From Euglena gracilis (Eukaryota; Euglenida; Euglenophyceae; Euglenales), in contig CP154957.1 in the NCBI GenBank assembly GCA_039621445.1, positions 33,789,618-33,853,617 on the forward strand: a stretch of DNA of 64,000 nt, in the 5' to 3' direction. The notes beneath the pieces were generated by a model. That model was not told the DNA's origin. It ran no database searches and saw nothing but the letters and a program-made list of their open reading frames with translations. Below, piece after piece: positions 19,019 through 27,526 of this stretch. The position numbers and the translations under genes are program-made. Positions within the stretch are counted from its first letter, which is position 1. Each line of letters opens with the position of its first letter.

Positions 19019-20575
19019 TGGGTAGGTGTTGGAGAGCGGACCTAAGGCGACCGTTCCCATCCAGGTTAGGATATGGAGGTGTTCCATGGTGAAGGACAGC
19101 TTTTCTAAGGCAACAGAGAGTTTCAAGGGAATGGCAGCGGGGAGGTGCAGGCAGAGTCGGGAAACGGGGTCTGCTGGGAGAAGGGATCCAGGGCAATGGT
19201 AAATGTGTATGCGTACACCCGTCTCCCAAAGAAGGTTGAAGATACCCCTGAGGAGTTTAGAAAGGGGAACAATGCCCCTGAAGGGGCGTAGTTTGGAGAA
19301 AAGATAGAGGGAGGAGAGGTTGTCCCCAACCAGTAGGAACTGAACAAGGCCAAGGCGCCAAGCTAGGCGGGTGGCGGCGCAAAGGCCGAATAACTCCGCC
19401 ACTTGTTGGGACATGACCCAAGGAGGGCAAGGAATGAGACGGGCACCAAATGACGGACTGACAATGCCAATCCGGTAGGCCCCATTAATGAAGGCCGCAT
19501 CTGTAAACAAAATAGGGAGGCAGGGGAAAACGGGAGGTGGTGAGGGGAGGCGGTGAGGAAGGAAAGAGATGGAAAGGGCGTCAAACAGGGATTCCGAGAG
19601 GGAGAAGGGAGCACTGCCCAGAAACCGATTCCTTTCTTTCCAAGAGTACCAAGAACCCAGAAAGAGGTGTGCACCAAGGCACGGAGAGAATGACCACTGG
19701 AAGGTGCCGAGGAGAACATCAATTCTCTTGGGAGTTAAGGGAACATAGGAACAGAGAATTGCCAAGGCAAGACTCCGGGAAATGGAAGCGTCGGTGGAAG
19801 CGCAGGTCCGGTGAGAGAGGTCAAATTGTTTGCCAAGCCATGTTACCACCGTTGAGGGAGACGTGTGGGATTTGGGAGAGAGGATGAGGTCAGCCCTCAG
19901 AAAGGCGTTGGTCAAGGCAGAGGTGACTGTTGCACAAAGGGAATGGGAAGTGGCCAAAACGAGTACGTCGTCTAGGTAGACGTAAAACCAGAATGAGGAG
20001 TTCCAAAACAGGAGGAGACCAGCACACGTAATTGCCAATTCACACAGGTGAAGTAAGGAATGTTGGGCGAGAACAGGGGCAAGGTTCCACCCGAAGGGGA
20101 GAGAGGAGTAGAAACCACCTGGGACAACAAAAGCCTCATGCCAGGCGGGGGGCAGGGAGAGGCTCCAGTAAAAATTGGTGAGGTCGAGGGTTGTCCCAAA
20201 AAGGCAACCAGGAGGGAGAGTGGAAAGGAGGGAGGCAATGAGATATGGGGAAGGGAGGGAGAAGGAGGGAAGGGGACGTGGCGATAGAGTGTTGATGAGA
20301 CGAAGGTCTGCAATGAGGGAGCACTTTTCCGAGCTCTTCGGTATGACAAAAAGGTGGCAATTAGGTTTATGAGGACCATGGGCCTGGTTAAAAAACTTGT
20401 CGAGGAATAAACGGTGTAGCAATGCAGAGCATTCCCGCGAAGGAGGAGGGAAGCTGCAGGCTGGGGATGTCGAGATATTTCCTAATATCGAGGAGGAGGT
20501 TGTCTGGGACGAACCGGTTCCAAATGTGGGCAGGGATGGGGTAAGAGCCCCTGCTGCCCAAGCCCCGAGATGCAA
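18986..20575 (-). CDS. reverse transcriptase - RNase H of YR retrotransposon
   Basis: 529-codon frame. RT fingers and palm: HLFVIPKSSEKCSLIADLRL near residues 74-93, TLDLTNFYWSL in the palm, and the catalytic YLDD at 19967-19978 (about residue 200; FYVYLDDVLVLA). RNase H: TDAAFINGAYRIG (Asp about 359), ELFGLCAATRL (Glu about 394), VGDNLSSLYLF (Asp about 418) and ADPVSRL (Asp about 469). All four acidic residues are therefore kept. The DPVSR ending is typical of DIRS-like RNase H. No integrase or aspartic protease follows. The first ~45 residues overlap another frame and may not be translated in this register. The stop lies inside B1. Role: cDNA synthesis for transposition. Confidence 0.9.
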   Translation of the reverse strand: MHLGAWAAGALTPSLPTFGTGSSQTTSSSILGNISTSPACSFPPPSRECSALLHRLFLDKFFNQAHGPHKPNCHLFVIPKSSEKCSLIADLRLINTLSPRPLPSFSLPSPYLIASLLSTLPPGCLFGTTLDLTNFYWSLSLPPAWHEAFVVPGGFYSSLPFGWNLAPVLAQHSLLHLCELAITCAGLLLFWNSSFWFYVYLDDVLVLATSHSLCATVTSALTNAFLRADLILSPKSHTSPSTVVTWLGKQFDLSHRTCASTDASISRSLALAILCSYVPLTPKRIDVLLGTFQWSFSPCLGAHLFLGSWYSWKERNRFLGSAPFSLSESLFDALSISFLPHRLPSPPPVFPCLPILFTDAAFINGAYRIGIVSPSFGARLIPCPPWVMSQQVAELFGLCAATRLAWRLGLVQFLLVGDNLSSLYLFSKLRPFRGIVPLSKLLRGIFNLLWETGVRIHIYHCPGSLLPADPVSRLCLHLPAAIPLKLSVALEKLSFTMEHLHILTWMGTVALGPLSNTYPRCGMEMIPSN

Positions 20576-20640
20576 TCGAAATGGAGGGGCGCTGGTTGAA
20601 GAAAAGGAAAGGGTAATAGCGGCGAAGCCACAAGAGTAAC
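20388..20640 (-). CDS. alternative upstream frame leading into RT, ends at TTTTTTAA
   Basis: Between the recombinase stop (20827) and the RT core, a different frame looks more protein-like than the RT frame (INWLLLWLRRYYPFLFFN, then AHIWNRFVPDNLLLDIRKYL). It stops at CAAGTTTTTTAA near 20390-20400, exactly where the RT frame (DKFFNQAHG) takes over one base further on. A +1 slip on the T run at the stop codon, or splicing, would link the two. Alternatively RT simply starts by reinitiation. Confidence 0.35.
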
Positions 20641-20826
20641 CAATTGATCTCGGGCAAAGTTTGAAAAATGTTCAGAAGACGGGGTAACAAGGTGGTACTT
20701 AATCTGGCCAGAAAACGGCGGGCTAAGGTTCGGAGGAGGCAGAAGATTAGCCGTCTCGGGGGTCTGAGAGGGAGGCGTTTGGATAGAACAAGACTGAGGT
20801 TCCAGCAAAGTCGACGAAGGGAAGAG

Positions 20827-22353
20827 TTACGTTCGGGCACGTTTGGAGGAGGAGAGATTGGAAGCACCCTTGTCCCACAAACTGGCGGGCCAAAAGGAGA
20901 GGGGATAGAGGGGGAGGAGTGGTGGCGTAAATTGTCCGGGGAGGATGGGGGGTGGGAAGGGGACGAACCAAGGAGGTGGGGGCAAGGGGGAGGATGAAGA
21001 GATGTAGGCCTTCGCAGTGCTAGGTCTTTCCCAGCGGCACCATTCCATGATGGATGGGAGGGAGATTCCGGCGTCCCGCATGCAGGAAGCACAACCGCGC
21101 CGCCAACCGTGCCAGGAGGAGAGATCAGAGTTGGCTTTGAGGAGGAGGCTATTCCAGGTCCGGGAGAGGGATTCTGCGGATGGGAAAAAAGGGACGGCGG
21201 GGTCAGATCCTGTGCTGCAAAGGAAGGTGGCCCAAGCCGCAACAAAAGGGAGGAGAGGCCTGGAGGATCGAATCCAAGAGTCAGGGCGTTGTTTGGCCCC
21301 GAGGAAGGAGACCGTGGCCGTGCCATTGCAGAAAGAGAAGTCCCGAGGGCAGAGACTGGCTCCCTCACAAGCACGGAGGCCGAGGGTGAACGCCAAAACG
21401 GCGATGGCCAAGGAACGCCACTCCTCTTGGGTTGCACAGGCCCCGGCCAAGGGGAGGAACCCAGAGGGGTCATTCCAACGCCGTGCGGGCGGCCCCCGGA
21501 GTCTGCCGGCTGCAAGAGCGTAACGCCATAACGATTTCGATGGGGCTGGGCAGGTTCCAAGGGTGGAGAGGAGGGTGGCAGCTGACAGGACACCCCTGAT
21601 GTAGGCGGAGGAGTAATGTGATTGGACAAGGTGACCCAGGTACTTTTGGAGCAAAATAGGGAGAGGTGTTGTGTTTTCCAGAGAAGTGGCGAAACGGAGG
21701 AAGGAGCGGAGGCAACTGAGGTATTGATGAAGGGTTGACGGGGCATAAGAGAGCAGGAGGAAGTCTTGGTGGGATGAGAGGCTTGACGGAGTGGTGAGCC
21801 AAGTGGAGATGGAAGTAATGCAGGAATGGAGGGAGGACAGTGCAAAGGAAGAATCCTCCGAAGGAACAGAGGGAGGGGGGGGGGGACTTCGGAGTGGAAG
21901 GGCACGGGCCTGGCGGAACGAAGGAGGCCCGTGCCCCAAATTCCTAGTATGATGAGGGATGGGAAGGGGAAGTATGGACGACAGGGGTGCATTGCCACTG
22001 CCAGTGATCTGCCCCACACTTGTTACAGGGGCCCGGAGGAGGGGCAAGGGCATCCCAAAGCACCCCAGAACGTTGGGAGAGGTAAAACTTTCGGCCCTCG
22101 AGGATAACGAAGGTTGCTGGCCCCGAGGGAGTTTGTTCCACAAAGGGGACTGCACCCTTGGCTTGTGCTTCAGCCAAGGTGAAGGAAGCCTTGACGGCAC
22201 GAAATCTCGGGGTGGAGGAAGTAGGTCGGAGGGGAGAGGGATTCGGCTGAAGCGGGTGTCGGTGATAATTATACTGTTGGGAGTAATCCTGGTGGGTCCG
22301 AAGGAGGAAGTGCCAAATCTCCACAAGGGACTCCTGGGGGGCAGATTCAGCAA
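20827..22353 (-). CDS. tyrosine recombinase of YR retrotransposon
   Basis: Residue numbers count from 22353. An N-terminal Pro/Ser-rich lead overlaps ORF2 and may be untranslated. A helical SAM-like domain follows (APSTLHQYLSCLRSFLRFA). The catalytic domain has box I Arg in LAFTLGLRACEGASL (R327), box II SWHGWRRG (H415, R418) and the nucleophile in STAKAYIS (Y450). Complete R-H-R-Y chemistry suggests it can integrate the circular DNA product by site-specific recombination instead of using a DDE integrase. It lies between ORF2 and RT, upstream of RT, unlike DIRS1 where it follows RT/RNase H. The likely true start is near the ORF2 stop at 21944. Confidence 0.88.
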   Translation of the reverse strand: MLNLPPRSPLWRFGTSSFGPTRITPNSIIITDTRFSRIPLPSDLLPPPRDFVPSRLPSPWLKHKPRVQSPLWNKLPRGQQPSLSSRAESFTSPNVLGCFGMPLPLLRAPVTSVGQITGSGNAPLSSILPLPIPHHTRNLGHGPPSFRQARALPLRSPPPPPSVPSEDSSFALSSLHSCITSISTWLTTPSSLSSHQDFLLLSYAPSTLHQYLSCLRSFLRFATSLENTTPLPILLQKYLGHLVQSHYSSAYIRGVLSAATLLSTLGTCPAPSKSLWRYALAAGRLRGPPARRWNDPSGFLPLAGACATQEEWRSLAIAVLAFTLGLRACEGASLCPRDFSFCNGTATVSFLGAKQRPDSWIRSSRPLLPFVAAWATFLCSTGSDPAVPFFPSAESLSRTWNSLLLKANSDLSSWHGWRRGCASCMRDAGISLPSIMEWCRWERPSTAKAYISSSSPLPPPPWFVPFPPPILPGQFTPPLLPLYPLSFWPASLWDKGASNLSSSKRART

Positions 22354-22642
22354 CCGAGTTCAGGGAAGATAGAAGGATGGAACCCAGTCCATTCATCCAT
22401 TTAGGCTTACCGGAAAGGTCCAGAAACTGTTGGACCGAGGAAGTGTTAAAGGGGGGAGGGGGTGGGGGCGCCTGGGCGGAGGCGGCAGCAAGGCGTGCTT
22501 CCAGGGCTTTCACCTTTGCCTCCAGGTCAGCCACTGAGGCCTGATCCGGAGTTCCTGGGGCGTTTCCAGAAGGAGGTGGACCAGGGGGTTTCCAAGAAAT
22601 GGAGCCCTCAGCGCAGGAGAGAACATCCACTGTACAAAGCAT
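21944..22642 (-). CDS. ORF2: coiled-coil, zinc-knuckle Gag-like protein
   Basis: ATG at 22642 overlaps the end of ORF1 by about 35 bases in another frame. About 232 residues: Pro-rich start, heptad coiled coil (VADLEAKVKALEARLAAASA), a compact helical segment (VQQFLDLSGKPKWMNGLGSI), and a C-terminal knuckle CNKCGADHWQWQC (Cys at 22024-22026 to Cys at 21989-21991; spacing C-x2-C-x3-H-x4-C). That makes it a nucleocapsid or Gag-like RNA-binding protein. It may be made by reinitiation or by +1 frameshift from ORF1. Confidence 0.75.
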   Translation of the reverse strand: MLCTVDVLSCAEGSISWKPPGPPPSGNAPGTPDQASVADLEAKVKALEARLAAASAQAPPPPPPFNTSSVQQFLDLSGKPKWMNGLGSILLSSLNSVAESAPQESLVEIWHFLLRTHQDYSQQYNYHRHPLQPNPSPLRPTSSTPRFRAVKASFTLAEAQAKGAVPFVEQTPSGPATFVILEGRKFYLSQRSGVLWDALAPPPGPCNKCGADHWQWQCTPVVHTSPSHPSSY

Positions 22643-24524
22643 AAGCGGCTGCCAAGCGCAAGGCCTGATCCATGCTTGTGTTCTCCAAATTGAGAAGGCT
22701 CGGGAGGGCGAGGGGTTCAACCCCTCCCTGCTGGAGTAGAGCAAGGATATCTGTGACAGCGCGGGCCAGGGTGAGGGAATCGAGAGTATCCGTGAATACA
22801 GAAGCAAGGTCGCCTCGAAAGGCCTCGAAGCGGAGCTGAGGGGGACCTGGATTGGCCTCCACATCACCATCCGCGGGCAGATATGGAAGCCATACCGACT
22901 TTCGTGGGAAGGCCAGCAAACCTGAGAAGTAAAGGACCCAACAATCCCAACGAGGAGGCGGGACAGGGTCGGAGCCGTGTTGAAGGAAGAGTGGAACCCG
23001 AGGGAGACATAGGTGGGCTGTGCTGGCGGCGATGAGGCAGCGCAAAGGTGGAGTGCACCAGCACGGAACCAGAAGGAGGATCCGTGGTCGTTCTTCCAAT
23101 ATTTTGGAGAACACTGCGGGGATGATGTCAAATGGTGGGTTGGCCCAACACAGGCCGGGGATGCCGTCTTTACCACCCCAGCGGTGGGAGAGGGCATCCG
23201 CCGCCGAGTCTAGAAACGAGTCCACAAGGGCAGCGCGCTCGCTGGCGAAGAGATCCACCAAGGGGGTGGGAAGAGCAAAGGATCGGAGGACGTCGCAGAA
23301 AATCTCCCGTCGAAGGGCATATTCCGAGGTCACCCACTGACGCTGAGGCCCGGGATTGGGGTGGATGTCCAGAAGCGGCAAAGGGGGGGGTATGGCCGAA
23401 TTTAAGCCAAGCAAGGAGAGAGAGCCGGAGGAGAGGAAAAAACCGAGGAGCAACCCCATGGTCGCCAAAAAAAACGTGGAGGGCCATTTCCCCCCCAAAA
23501 GGTTTATGGGCAAGGCAAAATAAGGGAAGGTCAATTGGCTGGAGAAGTCCGCAGGGGTCAAAGGTGTGGTTGGGCCCAGGGGAGCCGGAGGGAGGGAAGA
23601 GAGCCACTCCTCAACCCAACCCCTGCGATCCAAGGGGGGGGGCTTAGTCAGGATTCGGAGGTTGGAAAAATCCAAATCAAACAAAGACAAAGCATCCACA
23701 TTGAAAGGGGTGGGGTTACCCCCCCCACCCGAGGAAGTAGAAGGCATGGGAGGGGAAGGTGGTGGGGAGGGGGGGGGTAAAAAGGGAGGCTCCCCTGCAG
23801 GTTGTTGGCCACGGAAGTGGCGTTCCAACATGTGGTACAAGGCGGTGGGCACCAGCTGCCCATCCACCTGCACCATCTGTGGAGGGATGGGGGCGGGGGA
23901 GGGCGCCACAGGGGCCACAGGGGCCACCTGGGCGGGGGATGGAGGATGAAATGTTGGAATTTGGAATGGGAAGGTGTTGGGGAGGAAAAAATTTGGGTTA
24001 GAAGGGGGAAGGGGGTTTGTGAATGGGGTGGTAAAAATGGAAGTAGGGGTAGGAAAAGTGGTGGGAGGTTGGGTGGTGACCTGTGGTCTGGTAATCTGCT
24101 GCTGTAAAACTTTCAGCATTTCAGTCACAGGCACAATCGGGGGAGGAGTGATGGGGGCTGCAGAAAAAGGTACAGTACGGCGCTGAAAAGGTGGGTTCCG
24201 AGGGGGAGGGGGGTTGTTAGACCTCTTCGTCGCCTTCTTGAAATTCAAAATTGATGATTCAGTCTTCATGACTTTTGGATGCTTCAGATTCAACTTCACA
24301 GGAGCCAACCTGGCAGGCTCCCTGGCCTTCATTCTCCTCTTTCTTCTCTTTTGTGACTGTGACACTTCTCGCTTCTTCAAGGCAATGACTTCTTCCATGG
24401 TCAAAGACTGGACATCCTGGTCGACTGACTCCGACTCCAACTCAGAGTCTGACGAGTCGGATTCCGAGGACTCAGCCTCTGGCTCGTGTGGCAGCTGCTT
24501 GCGTCTGTCTTCAGCCAGTGACAT
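22608..24524 (-). CDS. ORF1 polyprotein: Pro-rich N-part, 2A-like, MTase-like domain, 2A-like, helical tail
   Basis: The first ATG is 24524, immediately downstream of A1, so A1 forms the leader. Acidic/basic N-terminus (EPEAESSESDSSDSELESES, then KRRKRRMKAREPAR), then a long Pro/Thr-rich region. A hydrophobic stretch precedes the first 2A-like motif LLDIHPNPGP (23346-23369). Next is a ~158-residue domain with VDLFASERAAL and CWANPPFDIIPAVFSKIL, matching the N6-adenine methyltransferase-like region of DIRS elements, where an NPPF or related motif follows DLFAS. A second motif GDVEANPGP (22842-22868) follows, then about 78 helical residues. If both 2A-like motifs work, three proteins result. 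The MTase catalytic competence is not established. Confidence 0.8.
   Translation of the reverse strand: MSLAEDRRKQLPHEPEAESSESDSSDSELESESVDQDVQSLTMEEVIALKKREVSQSQKRRKRRMKAREPARLAPVKLNLKHPKVMKTESSILNFKKATKRSNNPPPPRNPPFQRRTVPFSAAPITPPPIVPVTEMLKVLQQQITRPQVTTQPPTTFPTPTSIFTTPFTNPLPPSNPNFFLPNTFPFQIPTFHPPSPAQVAPVAPVAPSPAPIPPQMVQVDGQLVPTALYHMLERHFRGQQPAGEPPFLPPPSPPPSPPMPSTSSGGGGNPTPFNVDALSLFDLDFSNLRILTKPPPLDRRGWVEEWLSSLPPAPLGPTTPLTPADFSSQLTFPYFALPINLLGGKWPSTFFLATMGLLLGFFLSSGSLSLLGLNSAIPPPLPLLDIHPNPGPQRQWVTSEYALRREIFCDVLRSFALPTPLVDLFASERAALVDSFLDSAADALSHRWGGKDGIPGLCWANPPFDIIPAVFSKILEERPRILLLVPCWCTPPLRCLIAASTAHLCLPRVPLFLQHGSDPVPPPRWDCWVLYFSGLLAFPRKSVWLPYLPADGDVEANPGPPQLRFEAFRGDLASVFTDTLDSLTLARAVTDILALLQQGGVEPLALPSLLNLENTSMDQALRLAAAYALYSGCSLLR
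22842..22868 (-). other. 2A-like ribosome-skipping motif 2 (GDVEANPGP)
   Basis: Fits the consensus D-x-E-x-N-P-G-P exactly, preceded by an aromatic/hydrophobic stretch (RKSVWLPYLPAD). Predicted separation is between the last Gly and Pro. It lies right after the MTase-like domain. Confidence 0.8.
23346..23369 (-). other. 2A-like motif 1 (DIHPNPGP)
   Basis: D-I-H-P-N-P-G-P is a variant of the 2A consensus with His for Glu, a form known from non-LTR retrotransposons of animals. A hydrophobic segment precedes it (FFLATMGLLLGFFLSSG then LSLLGLN). Skipping efficiency of the His variant may be reduced. Confidence 0.7.
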
Positions 24525-24604
24525 CGGCACTACTTCTTAAAGTCTTTTTGAGACTGAGGAAAGGTTAATTAAGAATCCAGGCAAATCAGCCGATTTTGAT
24601 AAAA
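24523..24604 (-). repeat. A1 end repeat of the retrotransposon
   Basis: 82 bp identical to A2. Outer edge CCGATTTTGATAAAATCGG (24590-24608) is a near-perfect palindrome around the GATAAAA core. The ORF1 ATG begins at its inner edge. Confidence 0.93.
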
Positions 24605-24639
24605 TCGGCCGTTTTTCGGGGACCAAACTGAGTAGGATT

Positions 24640-26095
24640 CACCAACCCCCCCGCAGTTTCGATTAGCATTCTGCCAGGGGAGGCTAGGCAGACGGTTCGG
24701 GTCCCAAAACCCCCCTCCCCCCCTGTCTGGTTGAGTTCGGACCTCGACAGGGGGGGTGAGATTTTCAATCAAAAAATTTATTTTTCCAAAATATCTTGAG
24801 AAAACGAACATAATTTCCAGATGTGTTGTCAGACAAAATGTCCTCTATCACCCCGCATTCGCCGCTTTGACACAGACCAGGGGTGTTTTTAGTCGTGGAC
24901 CCCCGGTGGGGGGGGGGTAGGGTGGGGGGGGTCCAGACGAGCCTCCCCCTGGGGGTCCCCTCAGGGGGGAGTTGGTAAAACTTTTCGGCGCGGAAGGCGC
25001 CGAAAATTTTGGAAAACAGTGCTATTTTAGCATTTTTCGCATTTTTTGGCCATTTTTGGGGGAAAGAAAGTGGGTTTCCTGGGACCCCCATGGGGGCCCC
25101 AGGGGGTGGATGGGTGGGACCCCCCTCCCCACGGTCTAAAAAAAAAACCCTGCTGCAGACACGCCAGGCGTGTTCCTGCGTGCTTTTGTGACCCAAAGCG
25201 GCCATTTTGGGTGCTTTTTGGTCAAAAACCCAATTTTCTCAAAATAGTCGACCCATCAGGACCCCCACCCCGGGCACGCACGCCCATGGGGGGGGGGGAG
25301 GTAAGGTTGGTACGACTAGTCGATTATATATTCGGGACCAGGGTAGACGGGTCGTTTTTAAACAAGTCGTTTTTCAACATCGTTTTTTCCGAATCCGACA
25401 AAATGAAAACCGCCGAGCCGACATTCCCAACAACGCACCGACAGCGACCGCTGAAAACCTTCCACGTAGTTGCGAAGTAGCGCCGTGTTTATTTTTTTTA
25501 AAATCACGCCCCCTCCTGAGAAAAGAAAATAAACCCTTTTGTGCTAAAGCCACTGCCGCCCAAAAAACCGCTACCAAGCAACGCCCTTCCGACGGCACGG
25601 ACCCCACACTATTGCAACAGTTGGATGGGAAAAAAAGTGCACAAGGTTCCACAAGGTTTCCATTTTCCCAGAAAGACTTTCCAAGAATGTGCCAGGCAAG
25701 GTTGACGGCTTGTTTTTTTTGAAACAAAAAAAACATGTTTTTTTAAAAAAAAATATGTTTTTTTTAAAAAAAACAAAAAAAACGTCTTGGGGGGTTTGGG
25801 GGAAAAATTTTTTGCAATGTTTTTTTTGGGAAAAGGTGCATTTTTTATCTCTACAACATTCATTTTTTTGGGTTGAAAGCATGATTTTTCGCACCAGAAA
25901 ACACAGATTTGGAAATACTTTCACACATTTGAAGAAAAAAAAACTTCACAGGGGGTGTTCCCTCCATGACCCCCCTCCCCCAACCCGACCTAAGACCCGT
26001 TTCGGCCATTTTTTCTGAAAAACTTGGCCGGTGATGCCTAATTTGACAAAATATTCCGGTAGATTTCCTAATTTTCGTTTGGGGGATTCCTATTT
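24640..26095. other. repeat-rich non-genic stretch
   Basis: C-tract repeats ('ctggggtccc..' palindromes near 24910-24965 and 25085-25130), one end of the GGAGGCTAGGC family at 24679, and A/T foldbacks at 25700-25790. Open frames are short and compositionally biased. I see no gene. Confidence 0.5.
25700..25795. repeat. A/T-tract foldback with GTTGACGG flank
   Basis: Alternating T7-9/A7-9 tracts around ACATG, flanked by GTTGACGGCTTG and AACGTCTTGG. Similar units occur at 27715-27800, 29545-29625 and 30070-30150. The MITEs at 6.7 and 8.7 kb carry related tracts. Confidence 0.75.
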
Positions 26096-26102
26096 TGGAG
26101 CT

Positions 26103-27417
26103 TGTAACTGTGAATAGAGGCCCGGCGCCTGCCCTGTTTTTCGTGGGTGTGAACACGAAAAACAGGGCATATTTTCAATTCACGAAAATATGCCCTGTTT
26201 TTCGTGAATACCTATTCACGAAAAACAGGGCATATTTTCGTGAATAGGAATTTTAACTGAAATGAAACCCAAAAACCTGTCAATCCCATCAATCGAAAGC
26301 TCTTCTCAAGGGCTTTTTACAGATGGCCACAGGAATCAGCAATACTGCACACAGCGCTTATTTTCAGCGATCGTGTATTCCAAATTTTGACATCCTAATT
26401 TGTGAAATCCCACACCTGAGGTGCCATACAGCATATCAATTGAAAGCTTTCCCCATGAGCTTTCGTTTGGTACCCTCAGAACTCAGCCACACTGCACAGC
26501 GCCCTAAAAATTGCCAATCGCAATGTTCCGACCCTTTTCGCAAATTCCAAACCCACTGTTCACCTGCCATGTTGCCCCTTGATCGATAGCCCTTCTCGAG
26601 GGCTTTCAGCAGATGGCCTTAGATTTCAGCCGTGCTGCATGGTACTCCATTTCAGAAATTCGCCAAATTTGACCAAATGGAAAGTGTTGCACAAAATCCC
26701 CCAATTTCTGACCAAATACCCCCAAAAACTGCTCAGATATGATTATATGGTTGCCACATGTCTAAAACCCATTTTGGACACTTTTTGGCACTTTTCATTT
26801 TGGGTCCCCTGGACGCAAAATGGACCAATGAACCGGCATCCAATGGACCAGCATTGGACGCCGGTTCGGGCGTGAAGCCAGAGCCCCAATACACAGTTTT
26901 GGGGGTTGTGGCAACATTCGGTCCATGGCGTTTGCGGCTTTCTTCGCCATTTTTGCAAGAACAGACTGAGGAACAACACAAGCAATGTGGATAAAATACC
27001 GACCCTCTGTGATCCGTTAGGCTCTAAAGAGAATATCGGCGTCAGGCCAAGCATTGTGGGGGCCTTTGGGGGGGACCGTGCGCCTTCGGCGCCCAGTCCC
27101 CCCCCCCAAAGTGCCCCCCAATTACTTGGCCCAACGCCCATTTCTCGTTTTCCAGGACCAGCGGTGCCATGTGGGTATGATTCGGGTCATTTGGACACCA
27201 TTTCTACAGACCTGTTTCTATTCACAAAAAACAGGGCATATTTTCAATTCACGAAAATATGCCCTGTTTTTTGTGAATAGATATTCACGAAAAACAGGGC
27301 ATATTTTTGTGAATAGGATTTTTGGGTGAAAAATGACAAAAAAATGCCCGAAAACCTGGCGTGAAGCACACCCACGAAAAACAGGGCAGGCGCCGGGCCT
27401 TTCTATTCACGGTTACA
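26103..27417. mobile_element. 1.3 kb terminal-inverted-repeat element, copy 2 (inverted)
   Basis: Reverse-complement relative of 14037-15345 over its full length, with TIRs TGTAACTGTGAATAG and CTATTCACGGTTACA. A local difference lies near 26815-26865, where copy 1 has the GGTTCGGGCGGGAA palindrome and copy 2 has GACGCAAAATGGACC. No coding capacity. Confidence 0.88.
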
Positions 27418-27419
27418 GA

Positions 27420-27526
27420 AAAATTGTGGGCTATAACCCGTATTCAGGCCGTATAACGGGTCAAGGGCGCCTGCGGCGCCCTTGACCCGTAATACGGCCT
27501 GAATACGGGTTATGCCCACAATTTTT
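27420..27526. repeat. palindrome flanking TIR element copy 2
   Basis: Same palindrome as 13929-14034 (AATTGTGGGC, GGTCAAGGGCGCC core), on the corresponding side of the inverted element. The duplicated unit is thus element plus palindrome. Confidence 0.9.

Larger units (their letters stand above)
17842..24604 (-). mobile_element. tyrosine-recombinase (DIRS/PAT/Ngaro-like) retrotransposon
   Basis: Read on the minus strand the order is A1 repeat (24604-24523), ORF1 with two 2A-like motifs and a methyltransferase-like domain, ORF2 with coiled coil and zinc knuckle, tyrosine recombinase, RT-RNase H, B1 repeat (19018-18956), an 835 bp spacer, A2 (18107-18026), 110 bp, then B2 (17915-17853). A copies are identical over 82 bp and B copies match at 62 of 63. 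A GATAAAA-like core sits just outside A1, A2 and B1, with AATAAAA at B2. Split A/B repeats and YR plus RT identify the DIRS order. The domain order (YR before RT, MT in ORF1) is not that of classical DIRS1. All four catalytic residues of YR and RNase H and the YLDD motif are present. The frames are long and uninterrupted, so the copy looks young. The 835 bp spacer is unusual for adjoining B1-A2. A second reading is an intact A1-B1 element beside a short A2-B2 derivative. Confidence 0.85.

Noticed and set aside
20388-22019. 543-residue minus-strand frame across the recombinase region
   Set aside because: Its larger part is a Pro/Ser-rich shadow of the tyrosine recombinase in another register. 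Only the last ~80 residues may be real.
21944-23197. Upstream half of the long minus-strand frame ending at 21944
   Set aside because: Before the ATG at 22642 it is the shadow of ORF1. Only 22642 to 21944 has coiled coil and zinc knuckle.
22462-24186. Gly/Arg-rich plus-strand frames opposite ORF1/ORF2
   Set aside because: Antisense shadows of Pro-rich coding. No domain.
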